Below, piece after piece: positions 9,180-20,048 of a stretch of 64,000 nucleotides of DNA. This DNA is from Pseudomonas sp. ANT_H4 (GTDB lineage Bacteria > Pseudomonadota > Gammaproteobacteria > Pseudomonadales > Pseudomonadaceae). The notes under the pieces are model-generated. The model ran no database searches. It was not told the origin of the DNA and worked only from the letters and a program-made list of their open reading frames with translations. Position 1 is the first letter of the stretch, and each line of letters starts with the position of its first letter. The position numbers and the translations under genes were made by a program. The stretch is taken from contig NZ_VOBG01000002.1 of NCBI RefSeq assembly GCF_008369295.1, positions 186,001-250,000 on the forward strand, in the 5' to 3' direction.

Positions 9180-10673
9180 TCACATCAAACGCTTACGCTC
9201 GCTGGAAGGCGCGATCCCAAGGGACTCGCGGTACTTGGCGACGGTTCGACGGGCTACCTGAATGCCTTGTGCCTCCAGTAAACCAGCGATCTTGCTGTCA
9301 CTCAACGGCTTTTTCTGATTTTCCGCGGCAACCAGTTTTTTGATGATCGCGCGGATCGCCGTGGACGAGCATTCGCCGCCTTCGGAAGTACTTACATGAC
9401 TGGAGAAAAAGTATTTCAGCTCATAAATACCCCGTGGGGTATGCATAAACTTCTGCGTGGTCACCCGGGAAATCGTCGATTCATGCATGCCTACTGCCTC
9501 GGCAATGTCATGCAGGACCAGCGGTTTCATCGCTTCATCGCCATATTCCAGGAAGCCGCGCTGGTGCTCGACGATCTGGGTGGCGACTTTCATCAGGGTT
9601 TCATTACGGCTTTGCAGGCTCTTGATGAACCAGCGGGCTTCCTGTAATTGGTTGCGCATGAAGGTGTTATCGGCGCTGGTGTCGGCCCGACGGACAAAAC
9701 CTGCGTATTGCGGGTTGACCCGCAGGCGTGGCACCGATTCCTGGTTCAGCTCCACCAGCCAGCGCTCGTTGTCCTTGCGCACGATCACATCGGGAACGAC
9801 GTATTCGGCTTCGCCGGACTCGATTTGCGAGCCAGGGCGAGGGTTGAGGCTTTGCACCAGCTCGATGATCTGGCGCAGGTCATCTTCCTTGAGCTTCATG
9901 CGCCGCATCAGCTGGCTGTAGTCGCGGCTGCCCAGCAGGTCTATGTAGTCGGTGACCAGGCGTTGTGCCTCGGTCAGCCACGGCGTCTTGGTGGGCAACT
10001 GACGCAGTTGCAGCAGCAGGCATTCGCTGAGGGTGCGGGCACCGATACCGGCCGGTTCGAACTGCTGGATGCGGTGCAGGACGGCTTCGATTTCGTCCAG
10101 TTCGATATCCAGTTCCGGGTCGAAGGCCTCAAGGATTTCCTCAAGTGTCTCGTCCAGGTAGCCCTGATTGTTGATGCAGTCGATCAGGGTCACGGCGATC
10201 AGTCGATCGGTGTCGGACATCGGCGCCAAGTTCAGTTGCCACAGCAAGTGGCTCTGCAGGCTCTCGCCGACGGAGGTGCGGGTGGTGAAGTCCCACTCGT
10301 CATCGTCATTGCTGGGCAGGCTGCTGGTGCTGGTCTGGTAGACGTCTTCCCAGGCGGTGTCCACCGGCAGTTCATTGGGAATGCGCTCATTCCACTCGCC
10401 TTCCTCAAGGTTATCCACCGTAGGGGCGGTTTCCTGGTAGGACGGTTCCTGGACATCGGCGTTGGGTTTTTGCTCGGTGTTGTCGGTCGGCAGGTCGGCA
10501 TTATCGAAGTCGTCGCCTTCTTCCTGGCGTTCGAGCATCGGATTGGACTCCAGGGCCTCCTGGATTTCCTGTTGCAGGTCCAGGGTCGACAATTGGAGCA
10601 GGCGGATGGCCTGTTGCAGCTGCGGTGTCATCGTCAGCTGCTGGCCCATTCTCAGAACTAGCGATGGTTTCAT
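9180..10673 (-). CDS. rpoN: RNA polymerase sigma-54 factor
   Basis: A 497-residue sigma-54. The glutamine- and leucine-rich activator-responsive region I spans residues 1-50 ([20 protein letters not shown]). It is followed by an acidic linker to about residue 135, a core-binding domain, a helix-turn-helix ([14 protein letters not shown]) and the RpoN box [10 protein letters not shown] at residues 474-483, which reads the -24 element. It governs nitrogen assimilation, motility and many catabolic genes. The gene follows lptB after a 184-bp gap holding its own promoter-like sequence and an AT-rich inverted repeat, so it may be transcribed independently of the LPS genes. Confidence 0.98.
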   Translation of the reverse strand: MKPSLVLRMGQQLTMTPQLQQAIRLLQLSTLDLQQEIQEALESNPMLERQEEGDDFDNADLPTDNTEQKPNADVQEPSYQETAPTVDNLEEGEWNERIPNELPVDTAWEDVYQTSTSSLPSNDDDEWDFTTRTSVGESLQSHLLWQLNLAPMSDTDRLIAVTLIDCINNQGYLDETLEEILEAFDPELDIELDEIEAVLHRIQQFEPAGIGARTLSECLLLQLRQLPTKTPWLTEAQRLVTDYIDLLGSRDYSQLMRRMKLKEDDLRQIIELVQSLNPRPGSQIESGEAEYVVPDVIVRKDNERWLVELNQESVPRLRVNPQYAGFVRRADTSADNTFMRNQLQEARWFIKSLQSRNETLMKVATQIVEHQRGFLEYGDEAMKPLVLHDIAEAVGMHESTISRVTTQKFMHTPRGIYELKYFFSSHVSTSEGGECSSTAIRAIIKKLVAAENQKKPLSDSKIAGLLEAQGIQVARRTVAKYRESLGIAPSSERKRLM

Positions 10674-10749
10674 GGCAGGGGCTTAACACCTTATTCGCCG
10701 GCGCAATGCGCCATCCACGACAGGGCGCGTGAGCGCCAAACATAAGCAA

Positions 10750-10778
10750 ATTATATGCCTGATATCGGGGGGTTTGCC
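10750..10778 (-). promoter_or_regulatory. Candidate rpoN promoter
   Basis: On the minus strand a perfect TATAAT (plus-strand 10750-10755) lies 76 bp before the rpoN start. A poor -35 candidate GGCAAA lies 17 bp upstream of it at 10773-10778. The -10 is convincing; the -35 match is weak, so an activator or an extended element may be involved. Confidence 0.5.
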
Positions 10779-10791
10779 TAGAGCGCGGTAA

Positions 10792-10817
10792 CAATAAAAA
10801 TATTGAGGTTTTTATTG
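10792..10817 (-). terminator. AT-rich perfect inverted repeat after lptB
   Basis: CAATAAAAA and TTTTTATTG form a perfect 9-bp inverted repeat around an 8-base loop, 41 bp beyond the lptB stop. On the minus strand the second arm brings five T residues. It could attenuate transcription into rpoN, or be a regulator site near the rpoN promoter. The stem is weak in GC for a terminator. Confidence 0.4.
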
Positions 10818-10857
10818 ACGCTCGCGCTCCTTGGCGAATGGCCAGGTATCACAGTAC

Positions 10858-11583
10858 TTACAGGCGGAATTCGTGGCCCAGGTAAACTTCCTTGACCAGT
10901 TCGTTGGCCAGGATAGTTGCCGAGTCACCTTCGGCAATCAGTTGCCCGTCGTTGACGATATAGGCGGTTTCGCAGATATCGAGGGTTTCGCGCACGTTGT
11001 GGTCGGTGATCAATACACCGATCCCTTTGGCCTTGAGGTGGTGGATGATCTGCTTGATGTCGCCGACCGAGATCGGGTCGACACCGGCGAAGGGTTCGTC
11101 CAGCAGGATGAACTTCGGCGCAGTGGCCAGGGCGCGGGCGATTTCCACACGACGACGTTCGCCACCGGACAGGCTCATGCCAAGGTTGTCGCGAATGTGG
11201 TTGATGTGGAATTCCTGCAGCAGGCTTTCCAGCTCTTTCTTGCGTGCGGCGCGGTCGAGTTCCTTGCGGGTTTCGAGGATCGCCATGATGTTATCGGCTA
11301 CCGACAGTTTGCGGAAGATCGACGCCTCCTGGGGGAGATAGCCGATACCAGCCTGGGCACGGCCGTGCATGGGCTGGTGGCTGACGTCTAGGTCGTCGAT
11401 CAGTACGCGACCCTGATCCGCCTGGACCAGCCCGACAATCATGTAGAAACAGGTGGTCTTGCCGGCACCGTTGGGGCCAAGCAGGCCGACGATCTGGCCG
11501 CTGTCGATCGATAGGCTGACATCACGCACGACCTGACGGCCTTTATAGGCCTTGGCCAGATGCTGGGCTTTCAGGGTTGCCAT
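10858..11583 (-). CDS. lptB: LptB, ATPase of the LPS export transporter
   Basis: A 241-residue ABC ATPase that powers LPS extraction from the inner membrane together with LptF and LptG. The Walker A GPNGAGKT is at residues 36-43, the signature is [15 protein letters not shown], and the Walker B is [13 protein letters not shown]. The FAGVDP extension and the short length are typical of LptB rather than amino-acid transporter ATPases. Its start shares one base with the lptA stop, so lptC-lptA-lptB are translationally coupled. Confidence 0.97.
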   Translation of the reverse strand: MATLKAQHLAKAYKGRQVVRDVSLSIDSGQIVGLLGPNGAGKTTCFYMIVGLVQADQGRVLIDDLDVSHQPMHGRAQAGIGYLPQEASIFRKLSVADNIMAILETRKELDRAARKKELESLLQEFHINHIRDNLGMSLSGGERRRVEIARALATAPKFILLDEPFAGVDPISVGDIKQIIHHLKAKGIGVLITDHNVRETLDICETAYIVNDGQLIAEGDSATILANELVKEVYLGHEFRL

Positions 11584-12116
11584 TACTCGGCCTTCTTCTT
11601 CGGCTGGATAACCATGTCGATGCGTGGACGTGGCGTAGTGACCTTGCTGCCATTGGCGCGACCAGCTTGAGCGATCTGGGTCTTGGTGTCGTAGATGATT
11701 TTCTCGCCTTCGGTAGAGTTGCCGTCGCTGCTCAGAACCTTGGCGCGGTCGATCAATACGATGCGATTTTGTTGGGCGTGATATTGGATTGTCACGCCGT
11801 AGCCCTTGATGGGGGCGGGGTCCGTAGCTTTCTGTTGTTGCTCGAAATAGGCCAGGTTGCCCACCGAAGTCACTACGTCTATCTCACCAGCAGGGTTGCG
11901 GGTCAGCGTCACGGTGTTGCCGGTGATTTTCATCGAGCCTTGAGTGATGATCACATCACCCTTGTAGGTTGCGACACCTTGCTTGTCATCCAACTGAGCG
12001 TCGTCAGCCTGAATGTGGATTGGCTGTTCGCTATCGTTCGGCAGAGCCCAGGCGCTCACGCTTCCCAGTGCTGCGCCCAGACCGAGCAAAATAGGGAGGG
12101 TTTTAACGAGCCTCAT
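11583..12116 (-). CDS. lptA: LptA (LptH), periplasmic LPS bridge protein
   Basis: A 177-residue periplasmic protein with an N-terminal signal peptide (hydrophobic residues about 6-22, cleavage near SAWA). It is followed by the LptA/OstA domain of repeated beta strands starting [20 protein letters not shown]. It forms the bridge carrying LPS from LptC to LptD across the periplasm. In P. aeruginosa the orthologue is called LptH. The last stretch is lysine-rich ([10 protein letters not shown]). It overlaps lptC by 14 bp and lptB by 1 bp. Confidence 0.95.
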   Translation of the reverse strand: MRLVKTLPILLGLGAALGSVSAWALPNDSEQPIHIQADDAQLDDKQGVATYKGDVIITQGSMKITGNTVTLTRNPAGEIDVVTSVGNLAYFEQQQKATDPAPIKGYGVTIQYHAQQNRIVLIDRAKVLSSDGNSTEGEKIIYDTKTQIAQAGRANGSKVTTPRPRIDMVIQPKKKAE

Positions 12117-12675
12117 ACTGTCCTCTTACGTTCGATAGCAGGTGTATCCTGCTTTCTTTCAAATACGCTTTCATTCCCTTGCCAGTCGATACACCGCCAG
12201 CGCCGTCGATTCTAACGTCTTGCTCGGTCTGCGCATATTGCTTCTGAGGGAATACGGTCATGCGACTGCTGGTAATAATGGTCTCGCGGTCCTTGGCGTC
12301 GGTGCGAGCTACGCGCACCGAGTCGATCAGTTCGACTTCGGTACCGTCAGGATTGACTTCGCCGCGCTTGCTGGTGACGTGCCAGGGGAATTCGGTGCCG
12401 CGATACAGGTTCAGGTCCGGGTTGGTCAACAATGTGACCTCGGTGGCCTTCAGGTGTTCGACCTTGTCCGAGGTCATCTCGTACTGCACCTTGCCATCGG
12501 GCAGGAACTGCACGCTGTGGGCGTTGATGGCGTAATAGTCGATAGCGCCCTCGTCGACCTGCGCTGCAGGCTGGTCGAGGAAGCGCTCCGGGCTGATATT
12601 CCAGTAGCCGACCGCCAGGAACAGCGCGGTGATGGCTGCGAATACCAGGAGATTTCGAATCTTTTTGCTCAGCAT
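12103..12675 (-). CDS. lptC: LptC, inner-membrane-anchored LPS transport protein
   Basis: A 190-residue bitopic protein. A single N-terminal membrane anchor (residues about 8-25, LLVFAAITALFLAVGYWNI) precedes a periplasmic beta-jellyroll domain. That domain contains AINAHSVQFLPDGKVQYEMT and YAQTEQDVRIDGAGGVSTGKG, typical of LptC. LptC receives LPS from LptBFG and passes it to LptA. It lies 8 bp after kdsC and overlaps lptA by 14 bp, making one LPS unit. Confidence 0.95.
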   Translation of the reverse strand: MLSKKIRNLLVFAAITALFLAVGYWNISPERFLDQPAAQVDEGAIDYYAINAHSVQFLPDGKVQYEMTSDKVEHLKATEVTLLTNPDLNLYRGTEFPWHVTSKRGEVNPDGTEVELIDSVRVARTDAKDRETIITSSRMTVFPQKQYAQTEQDVRIDGAGGVSTGKGMKAYLKESRIHLLSNVRGQYEAR

Positions 12676-12683
12676 AGATAGCT

Positions 12684-13208
12684 CTATAGGTAGGCGGCGT
12701 GGGCCGCTTCAAGGCTGCCCTGGGCGCGCAGGATCAACTCGCAGAACTCGCGTGCGGCGCCTTCGCCACCGCGGGCCTGGGTGACGCCATGGGCATGCTC
12801 GCGAACAAATGCTGCGGCATTGGCCACCGCCATGCCCAGGCCGACCCGACGAATCACCGGCAGGTCAGGCAAGTCGTCGCCCAAGTAGGCAACCTGCTCA
12901 TAGCTTAGGTTGAGTTGGCCAAGAAGTTCGTCCAAGACCACCAGTTTATCCTCACGGCCTTGATAGAGGTGAGGAATACCCAGGTTTTGTGCGCGGCGTT
13001 CCACAACGGGCGTCTTGCGACCACTAATAATGGCTGTTTGCACGCCTGCTGCCATCAGCATCTTGATGCCCTGGCCGTCGAGGGTGTTGAACGTCTTGAA
13101 TTCGCTGCCGTCTTCGAGGAAATAAAGGCGGCCATCGGTCAGCACGCCGTCGACGTCGAAAATTGCCAGCTTGATGGCTTTGCCCCGTTGCAAAAGGTCG
13201 GTGCTCAT
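12684..13208 (-). CDS. kdsC: KDO-8-phosphate phosphatase
   Basis: A 174-residue HAD-superfamily phosphatase of the C0, tetrameric type. Motif I is IFDVDGVLTDG at about residues 16-26. The second motif IISGR and the last motif LGDDLPDL are also present. It converts 3-deoxy-D-manno-octulosonate 8-phosphate to KDO for lipopolysaccharide core synthesis. Its start codon directly follows the kdsD stop, so the two KDO enzymes are coupled. lptC follows 8 bp later. Confidence 0.96.
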   Translation of the reverse strand: MSTDLLQRGKAIKLAIFDVDGVLTDGRLYFLEDGSEFKTFNTLDGQGIKMLMAAGVQTAIISGRKTPVVERRAQNLGIPHLYQGREDKLVVLDELLGQLNLSYEQVAYLGDDLPDLPVIRRVGLGMAVANAAAFVREHAHGVTQARGGEGAAREFCELILRAQGSLEAAHAAYL

Positions 13209-14183
13209 TTACATCACTCCTGCGCGCAGCAAATCATGCATGTTCAAGGCGCCAACCGGGTGATCGTCGCCATCGACCACCACCAGGGCGCCAATCTTGT
13301 GGTCTTCCATGATCTTCAGGGCTTCGGCTGCGAGCATTTCGGCGCGGGCGGTCTTGCCATGAGGAGTCATTACCTCGTCGATGGTCGCGGTGTGGATATC
13401 AATGGTGCGGTCCAGGGTGCGGCGCAGGTCGCCGTCGGTGAAAATCCCGGCCAGGCGTCCATCGACTTCCAGGATGACGGTCATGCCCAGGCCCTTGCGG
13501 GTCATTTCCATCAGCGCGTCCTTGAGCAAGGTACCGCGCGGCACATTTGGCAACTCGTCGCCGGCGTGCATGACGTTTTCCACTTTCAGCAGCAGGCGAC
13601 GGCCCAGCGCACCACCTGGATGGGAAAATGCGAAGTCTTCGGCGGTAAAGCCGCGCGCTTCCAACAGTGCCACGGCCAGTGCATCACCCATGACCAGGGC
13701 GGCGGTGGTGGACGACGTCGGCGCCAGGTTCAGCGGGCAGGCTTCGTGGGTGACGTGTACGTTCAGGTTTACCTCGGCAGCCTTGGCTAGCGTCGAATCC
13801 GGGTTGCCGGTAACGCTGATCAGCTTGATACCCAGGCGCTTGATCAGCGGCAGCAAGGTGACGATTTCGTTGGTGGTGCCGGAATTGGACAGGGCCAGGA
13901 TGATGTCGTCCCGGGTGATCATGCCCATGTCGCCATGGCTGGCTTCGGCCGGGTGCACGAAAAATGAGGTGGTCCCGGTACTCGCCAGGGTCGCGGCGAT
14001 CTTGTTGCCGACGTGGCCTGACTTGCCCATGCCAACCACGACAACGCGGCCTTTGCTGGCCAGAATCATCTCGCAGGCGCGTACGAAATCTGCGTCGATA
14101 TGGGTCAGCAAGCCTTCTACGGCTTCCAGTTCGAGACGGATGGTGCGTTGTGCGGATTGAATAAGGTCGCTGGATTGGCTCAT
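13209..14183 (-). CDS. kdsD: D-arabinose 5-phosphate isomerase
   Basis: A 324-residue isomerase that converts ribulose 5-phosphate to arabinose 5-phosphate, the first step of KDO synthesis. An N-terminal SIS domain (GMGKSGHVGNKIAATLASTG, about residues 50-70; histidine-containing HPAEASHGDMG) is followed by two CBS domains (from about residue 205), typical of KdsD/YrbH. ATG 14183 is chosen because MSQSSDLIQSAQRT matches the family start, although the frame remains open for 63 bases upstream. It is first in the minus-strand row and divergent from mlaF. Confidence 0.95.
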   Translation of the reverse strand: MSQSSDLIQSAQRTIRLELEAVEGLLTHIDADFVRACEMILASKGRVVVVGMGKSGHVGNKIAATLASTGTTSFFVHPAEASHGDMGMITRDDIILALSNSGTTNEIVTLLPLIKRLGIKLISVTGNPDSTLAKAAEVNLNVHVTHEACPLNLAPTSSTTAALVMGDALAVALLEARGFTAEDFAFSHPGGALGRRLLLKVENVMHAGDELPNVPRGTLLKDALMEMTRKGLGMTVILEVDGRLAGIFTDGDLRRTLDRTIDIHTATIDEVMTPHGKTARAEMLAAEALKIMEDHKIGALVVVDGDDHPVGALNMHDLLRAGVM

Positions 14184-14471
14184 GTCTGAAATCGTATAGC
14201 CTGACGAAAAGTCGGCGATTATAGCGGGAATGCGCAATTCCCTCACGCAAGTTCGTTAGGCTTTGTTCCGGCCGGGATGTGTGGCCGCTCTCAAATACGT
14301 TTTTTTAGCTGTCCTGTTTCTGAACAAGCTCTGTTCCGGCCTTGGGCGCTCTGTGTCAGCAGTGATATAGTTCGCCGCCAGTTCGGTCCGCACAGCCCAT
14401 GTGTCTATCTGTCGCAAGCAGTTGTCCCAAACATGGCGTCTGAGTGAGAGGCTGCATTCCAAGGAGTTTAG
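14184..14471. promoter_or_regulatory. Divergent promoter region kdsD / mlaF
   Basis: This 288-bp gap must serve both divergent operons. For kdsD a perfect minus-strand TATAAT occupies plus positions 14218-14223, 35 bp before the start codon, without a good -35. For mlaF a TATAGT at 14366-14371 is the best -10, again with a poor -35, about 100 bp before the start. An ORF of 128 codons crossing the region on the minus strand is judged fortuitous. Confidence 0.5.
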
Positions 14472-15281
14472 ATGAGTGCCGATAACGCTTACGCGGTCGA
14501 GCTGAAGGGCCTTTCCTTCAAGCGCGGTACGCGCAGCATCTTCAATAACGTAGATATTCGCATTCCCCGCGGCAAAGTCACGGGCATCATGGGGCCTTCC
14601 GGTTGCGGCAAGACCACCTTGCTGCGCCTGATGGGTATGCAATTACGACCCAGCGCAGGCGAGGTCTGGGTCAATGGCCAGAACCTGCCGACGTTGTCGC
14701 GCAGCGATCTGTTCGATGCCCGCAAGCACATGGGCGTGTTGTTTCAGAGCGGCGCGTTATTCACCGACCTGGATGTATTCGAAAACGTCGCGTTCCCGCT
14801 GCGGGTGCATACCCAGCTGTCCGATGAAATGATTCGTGACATTGTGTTGCTGAAACTGCAGGCCGTTGGGCTGCGCGGTGCTATCGACCTAATGCCCGAC
14901 GAGCTCTCCGGCGGTATGAAGCGTCGGGTCGCCCTGGCTCGCGCCATTGCGCTGGACCCGCAGATTCTCATGTACGACGAACCATTCGTCGGCCAGGACC
15001 CGATTGCCATGGGTGTGCTGGTACGCCTGATCCGCTTGCTTAACGATGCCCTGGGTATCACCAGCATCGTTGTGTCCCACGATCTGGCCGAAACCGCGAG
15101 TATTGCCGACTATCTTTATGTAGTAGGCGATGGCCAGGTGCTGGGGCAGGGCACGCCTGAAGAGCTGATGAACGCTGACAACCCGCGTATTCGCCAATTC
15201 ATGACCGGCGATCCCGATGGCCCGGTGGCTTTTCATTTTCCGGCAGCGGACTACCGCTCAGATCTTCTGGGGAAGCGCTGA
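14472..15281 (+). CDS. mlaF: MlaF, ATPase of the phospholipid asymmetry transporter
   Basis: A 269-residue ABC ATPase of the MCE-linked type. It has Walker A GPSGCGKT at residues 41-48, signature [14 protein letters not shown] and Walker [14 protein letters not shown]. With MlaE, MlaD and MlaB it forms the inner-membrane machine that moves phospholipids between the membranes and keeps the outer leaflet as LPS. AAGGAG precedes the ATG at the best spacing. Its TGA shares a base with the mlaE ATG. Confidence 0.96.
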   Translation: MSADNAYAVELKGLSFKRGTRSIFNNVDIRIPRGKVTGIMGPSGCGKTTLLRLMGMQLRPSAGEVWVNGQNLPTLSRSDLFDARKHMGVLFQSGALFTDLDVFENVAFPLRVHTQLSDEMIRDIVLLKLQAVGLRGAIDLMPDELSGGMKRRVALARAIALDPQILMYDEPFVGQDPIAMGVLVRLIRLLNDALGITSIVVSHDLAETASIADYLYVVGDGQVLGQGTPEELMNADNPRIRQFMTGDPDGPVAFHFPAADYRSDLLGKR

Positions 15282-16078
15282 TGCGCAAGACATCTTTAAC
15301 CGAAAAGGTTCGCCTTTTCGGCCGTTCCGGCATCGACATTGTCGAAGTACTCGGCCGTTCGACGATTTTTCTGTTTCACTCCTTGCTCGGTCGCGGCGGT
15401 ATCGGCGGCAGCTTTGGCCTGTTGATCAAGCAACTGCACTCCGTGGGCGTGATGTCCCTGGTGATCATTGTGGTCTCCGGCATGTTCATCGGCATGGTGC
15501 TGGCATTGCAAGGCTTCAGCATTCTTTCCAGCTACGGTTCCGAACAGGCGGTGGGGCAGATGGTTGCCCTGACATTGTTGCGTGAGCTGGGGCCGGTGGT
15601 CACTGCGCTGCTGTTTGCCGGTCGCGCCGGTTCTGCGCTGACCGCAGAAATCGGCAACATGAAAGCCACCGAGCAACTGTCCAGCCTGGAAATGATCGGC
15701 GTGGACCCCCTCAAATACATTGTTGCCCCGCGCCTGTGGGCTGGCTTCATTTCCCTACCTCTGCTGGCAATGATTTTCAGCGTGGTCGGCATCTGGGGCG
15801 GTTCGTGGGTGGCGGTGGACTGGCTGGGAGTCTATGAGGGCTCCTACTGGGCCAACATGCAAAACAGCGTGACCTTCAGCGGTGACGTGCTCAATGGGCT
15901 AATCAAGAGCATCGTCTTCGCCTTTGTTGTGACCTGGATCGCCGTATTCCAAGGCTACGACTGTGAGCCCACTTCAGAAGGGATCAGTCGCGCCACCACC
16001 AAGACTGTTGTGTACGCCTCGCTGGCGGTACTGGGCCTTGACTTCATTTTGACTGCTTTGATGTTTGGAGATTTCTGA
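15281..16078 (+). CDS. mlaE: MlaE, permease of the phospholipid asymmetry transporter
   Basis: A 265-residue integral membrane protein of the MlaE/YrbE permease family, with about five to six hydrophobic segments. The conserved cytoplasmic region [20 protein letters not shown] and [20 protein letters not shown] is visible at about residues 102-150. It pairs with MlaF in the inner membrane. The gene is coupled to both neighbours by TGATG overlaps. The N-terminal about 40 residues contain an amphipathic helix before the first span. Confidence 0.95.
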   Translation: MRKTSLTEKVRLFGRSGIDIVEVLGRSTIFLFHSLLGRGGIGGSFGLLIKQLHSVGVMSLVIIVVSGMFIGMVLALQGFSILSSYGSEQAVGQMVALTLLRELGPVVTALLFAGRAGSALTAEIGNMKATEQLSSLEMIGVDPLKYIVAPRLWAGFISLPLLAMIFSVVGIWGGSWVAVDWLGVYEGSYWANMQNSVTFSGDVLNGLIKSIVFAFVVTWIAVFQGYDCEPTSEGISRATTKTVVYASLAVLGLDFILTALMFGDF

Positions 16079-16545
16079 TGCAAAACCGCACTGTGGAGAT
16101 CGGTGTCGGCCTTTTCTTGCTGGCTGGCATCCTGGCTTTACTGCTGCTCGCCCTGCGAGTCAGCGGCCTTTCGGCTAGCCCTGCTGCCGATACCTATAAA
16201 CTTTACGCCTACTTCGACAATATCGCCGGTTTGACTGTCAGATCTAAAGTGACCATGGCCGGGGTGACCATCGGCAAGGTCACGGCTATCGATCTGGACC
16301 GCGACAGCTTCACCGGCCGCGTGACGATGCAACTGGAAAAGCGCGTAGATAATCTACCGACTGACTCCACTGCCTCTATTCTCACGGCGGGTCTGCTGGG
16401 CGAAAAGTACATCGGTATCAGCGTGGGCGGGGAAGAAGCCTTGCTCAAGAATGGTTCGACCATTCACGACACACAGTCGTCGCTGGTGCTGGAGGACTTG
16501 ATCGGTAAATTCCTGCTTAATACGGTTAGTAAAGACGCCAAATGA
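16078..16545 (+). CDS. mlaD: MlaD, MCE-domain lipid-binding subunit
   Basis: A 155-residue protein with one N-terminal membrane anchor (VGLFLLAGILALLLLALRVSG, about residues 9-29 by eye) and a single periplasmic MCE domain. The domain contains YKLYAYFDNIAGLTVRSKVT and ILTAGLLGEKYIGIS. MlaD forms a hexameric ring whose pore takes lipids from MlaC. It overlaps mlaE by one base. An in-frame start for the next gene overlaps its stop, but a later ATG is preferred. Confidence 0.95.
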   Translation: MQNRTVEIGVGLFLLAGILALLLLALRVSGLSASPAADTYKLYAYFDNIAGLTVRSKVTMAGVTIGKVTAIDLDRDSFTGRVTMQLEKRVDNLPTDSTASILTAGLLGEKYIGISVGGEEALLKNGSTIHDTQSSLVLEDLIGKFLLNTVSKDAK

Positions 16546-16556
16546 GGAGTTTGTTC

Positions 16557-17213
16557 ATGATCTCTACCTTGCGACGTGGCCTGTTAGTGCTGCTGGCAGC
16601 CTTGCCGTTGATGGCTGGTGCCGCTGTGGCTGCGCCTTCCGCGCACGACATCGTCCTGGACACCACCACCCGTTTGCTGGCAGACCTTGCCACCAACAAA
16701 GAAAAGTACAAGCAAAGCCCAAGCGAGTTCTACGACGCCCTCAACGGCATCGTCGGCCCGGTGGTGGACGCCGACGGCATCTCCCGCAGCATCATGACGG
16801 TCAAGTACTCGCGCAAGGCCACGCCCGCGCAAATGCAGACCTTCCAGGACAACTTCAAGCGCAGCCTGATGCAGTTCTACGGCAACGCATTGCTGGAATA
16901 TAACAACCAGGGCATCGTTGTTTCCCCGGCCAAGGATGAGTCCGGTAACCGTACCAGCGTGGACATGCAGGTCAAGGGCAACAACGGTTCGGTCTACCCG
17001 GTTTCCTACACTCTTGAGAAGATCAACGGTGAATGGAAAGTGCGCAACGTGATCATCAACGGCATCAACATCGGCAAACTGTTCCGTGACCAGTTCGCGG
17101 ACGCGATGCAGCGCAATGGCAACGACCTGGACAAAACCATCAATGGTTGGGCCGGTGAAGTGGCCAAGGCCAAGGAAGTGACCGAAAAAGCCTCTGAAGA
17201 GAAGGCCCAATGA
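16557..17213 (+). CDS. mlaC: MlaC, periplasmic phospholipid-binding protein
   Basis: A 218-residue soluble periplasmic shuttle. It begins with a signal peptide (hydrophobic LLVLLAALPLMAGAAVAAP, cleavage near AVA-AP) and carries the Tol-tolerance/MlaC domain. The domain contains AFDALN-like KQSPSEFYDALNGIV and the C-terminal EWKVRNVIINGINIGKLFRDQF. It carries phospholipid between the outer-membrane MlaA complex and MlaFEDB. ATG 16557 is preferred to ATG 16542, because GAGGAG lies 7 bases before it and the shorter product has a standard signal peptide. The tail is rich in Lys and Glu. Confidence 0.94.
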   Translation: MISTLRRGLLVLLAALPLMAGAAVAAPSAHDIVLDTTTRLLADLATNKEKYKQSPSEFYDALNGIVGPVVDADGISRSIMTVKYSRKATPAQMQTFQDNFKRSLMQFYGNALLEYNNQGIVVSPAKDESGNRTSVDMQVKGNNGSVYPVSYTLEKINGEWKVRNVIINGINIGKLFRDQFADAMQRNGNDLDKTINGWAGEVAKAKEVTEKASEEKAQ

Positions 17214-17515
17214 GCGAGTCGGCTGTCCGTCTCGGCGAGGCCGGCGAGCTGCTCTTGAGCGGCGTACTGGATTACCTCACTGGGCCTGGCCTGCGCAAGC
17301 AGGGCCAGGCGCTGATCAATGCCAGCACCGCGTCTGCATTGGTGCTGGATTGCTCGTCAGTGGTGAAGTCCAGCAGCGTTGGTCTGTCGTTGCTGCTGTG
17401 CTTCATACGTGATGCCGCCGCGGTCAACAAAGCTGTCAGTATTCGTGCATTGCCCGAAGATATGCGTGAAATTGCTCAGGTTTCGGGTTTGACTGAGCTG
17501 TTGGCGCATCCTTAA
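17210..17515 (+). CDS. mlaB: MlaB, STAS-domain subunit
   Basis: A 101-residue single-STAS-domain protein. It has the core beta strand ALVLDCSSVVKSSSVGLSLL, where anti-sigma antagonists have their phosphorylation serine, and a C-terminal helix after ALPEDMREIAQVSGL. MlaB stabilises the MlaF ATPase dimer on its cytoplasmic face. It overlaps the end of mlaC by 4 bp and is followed by a terminator, marking the end of the mla unit proper. Confidence 0.92.
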   Translation: MSESAVRLGEAGELLLSGVLDYLTGPGLRKQGQALINASTASALVLDCSSVVKSSSVGLSLLLCFIRDAAAVNKAVSIRALPEDMREIAQVSGLTELLAHP

Positions 17516-17531
17516 ATACACATTATTAAAG

Positions 17532-17585
17532 AAGCCCCCCGTCAGAGTCCTGCTATGCGGGGTTCGCAGGCGCGGGGCTTTTTTG
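17532..17585 (+). terminator. Intrinsic terminator after mlaB
   Basis: AAGCCCC at the left and GGGGCTTTTTT at the right pair across about 37 bases, followed by a T-run. It separates mlaFEDCB from ibaG-murA, although partial read-through is possible. Confidence 0.75.
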
Positions 17586-17630
17586 TATGATGTCCGACCC
17601 GCGCGCACTGGGCGCCGATAGAGGTTGAGC

Positions 17631-19158
<1,528 letters not shown>

Positions 19159-19167
19159 TTGCTGCAA

Positions 19168-19198
19168 GGGCACAGGGAGGTGCCCACGGTTTTGTTTT
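19168..19198 (+). terminator. Probable intrinsic terminator after murA
   Basis: GGGCAC and GTGCCC form a 6-bp stem with loop AGGGAG, followed by ACGGTTTTGTTTT. It lies 9 bp after the murA stop. The short stem makes the strength uncertain. Confidence 0.6.
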
Positions 19199-19284
19199 AA
19201 GTCGAGGTCTGTAAAGGCCTCGATCAGTGTCTGGCGCCGCTTGCGACCGGATAGCAATTGCCTGATGAAGGACTGACGTTTCCC

Positions 19285-19920
19285 ATGTTGACCATCGCAC
19301 TGTCCAAGGGCCGCATCCTTGACGACACTTTGCCGCTTCTGGCTGAAGCGGGCATCGTGCCGACCGAGAATCTGGACAAAAGTCGCAAGTTGATCATTCC
19401 CACGACCCAGGCTGACGTACGCCTGCTGATCGTGCGTGCCACTGACGTACCGACCTACGTTGAGCATGGCGCCGCTGATCTCGGCGTGGCCGGTAAAGAC
19501 GTGCTTATGGAGTACGGTGGCCAGGGCCTGTACGAGCCACTAGACCTGCGCATTGCCTTGTGCAAACTGATGACTGCTGGCCGTGTTGGCGACGTCGAGC
19601 CCAAGGGCCGCCTGCGGGTGGCGACCAAGTTCGTCAACGTTGCCAAGCGCTACTACGCCGAACAAGGCCGCCAGGTCGACATCATCAAGCTCTACGGCTC
19701 GATGGAACTGGCGCCGCTGATTGGTCTGGCGGACAAGATCATCGATGTGGTCGACACCGGTAATACCCTTCGTGCCAATGGCCTGGAGCCCCAGGACTTC
19801 ATCGCCGATATCAGCTCCCGGCTGATCGTCAACAAAGCCTCGATGAAAATGCAGCACGCCCGTATCCAGGCGTTGATCGACACCCTGCGCAAGGCAGTGG
19901 AGTCTCGACACCGCGGTTGA
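19285..19920 (+). CDS. hisG: ATP phosphoribosyltransferase, short form
   Basis: A 211-residue short-form HisG catalysing the first step of histidine synthesis, condensation of ATP with PRPP. Short HisG lacks the C-terminal regulatory domain and needs the HisRS-like partner HisZ, expected elsewhere in the genome. Family segments are [14 protein letters not shown] at the N-terminus, [11 protein letters not shown], and the PRPP-binding [19 protein letters not shown] 19285 is chosen from the family N-terminus, although the AAGGA ribosome-binding site lies 12 bases away and an in-frame TTG exists at 19258. Confidence 0.95.
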   Translation: MLTIALSKGRILDDTLPLLAEAGIVPTENLDKSRKLIIPTTQADVRLLIVRATDVPTYVEHGAADLGVAGKDVLMEYGGQGLYEPLDLRIALCKLMTAGRVGDVEPKGRLRVATKFVNVAKRYYAEQGRQVDIIKLYGSMELAPLIGLADKIIDVVDTGNTLRANGLEPQDFIADISSRLIVNKASMKMQHARIQALIDTLRKAVESRHRG

Positions 19921-19927
19921 CTCACCC

Positions 19928-19947
19928 GCGTAGCTGAAAAGCTACGC
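19928..19947 (+). repeat. Stem-loop between hisG and hisD
   Basis: GCGTAGCT and AGCTACGC form a perfect 8-bp inverted repeat with a short A-rich loop just after the hisG stop. There is no following T-run. It may protect the hisG mRNA end or partly separate hisG from hisD, which starts 102 bp later. Confidence 0.5.
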
Positions 19948-20048
19948 CCGTCTATCCGCCTCATAGCCAGAATTCTCAGGTGCCCAAGCGGATCGACTGC
20001 TAACTTTCGGCGCCTGAGCACTTTTGTCAATCCTATGAGGCCCTCGCT

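Noticed and set aside
9648..10661. 337-codon plus-strand frame antisense to rpoN
   Set aside because: Shadow of the rpoN reading frame in GC-rich DNA; no ribosome-binding site and no recognisable domain.
14256..14642. 128-codon minus-strand frame crossing the kdsD-mlaF gap
   Set aside because: It overlaps the mlaF start antisense, has no ribosome-binding site and occupies the divergent promoter region.
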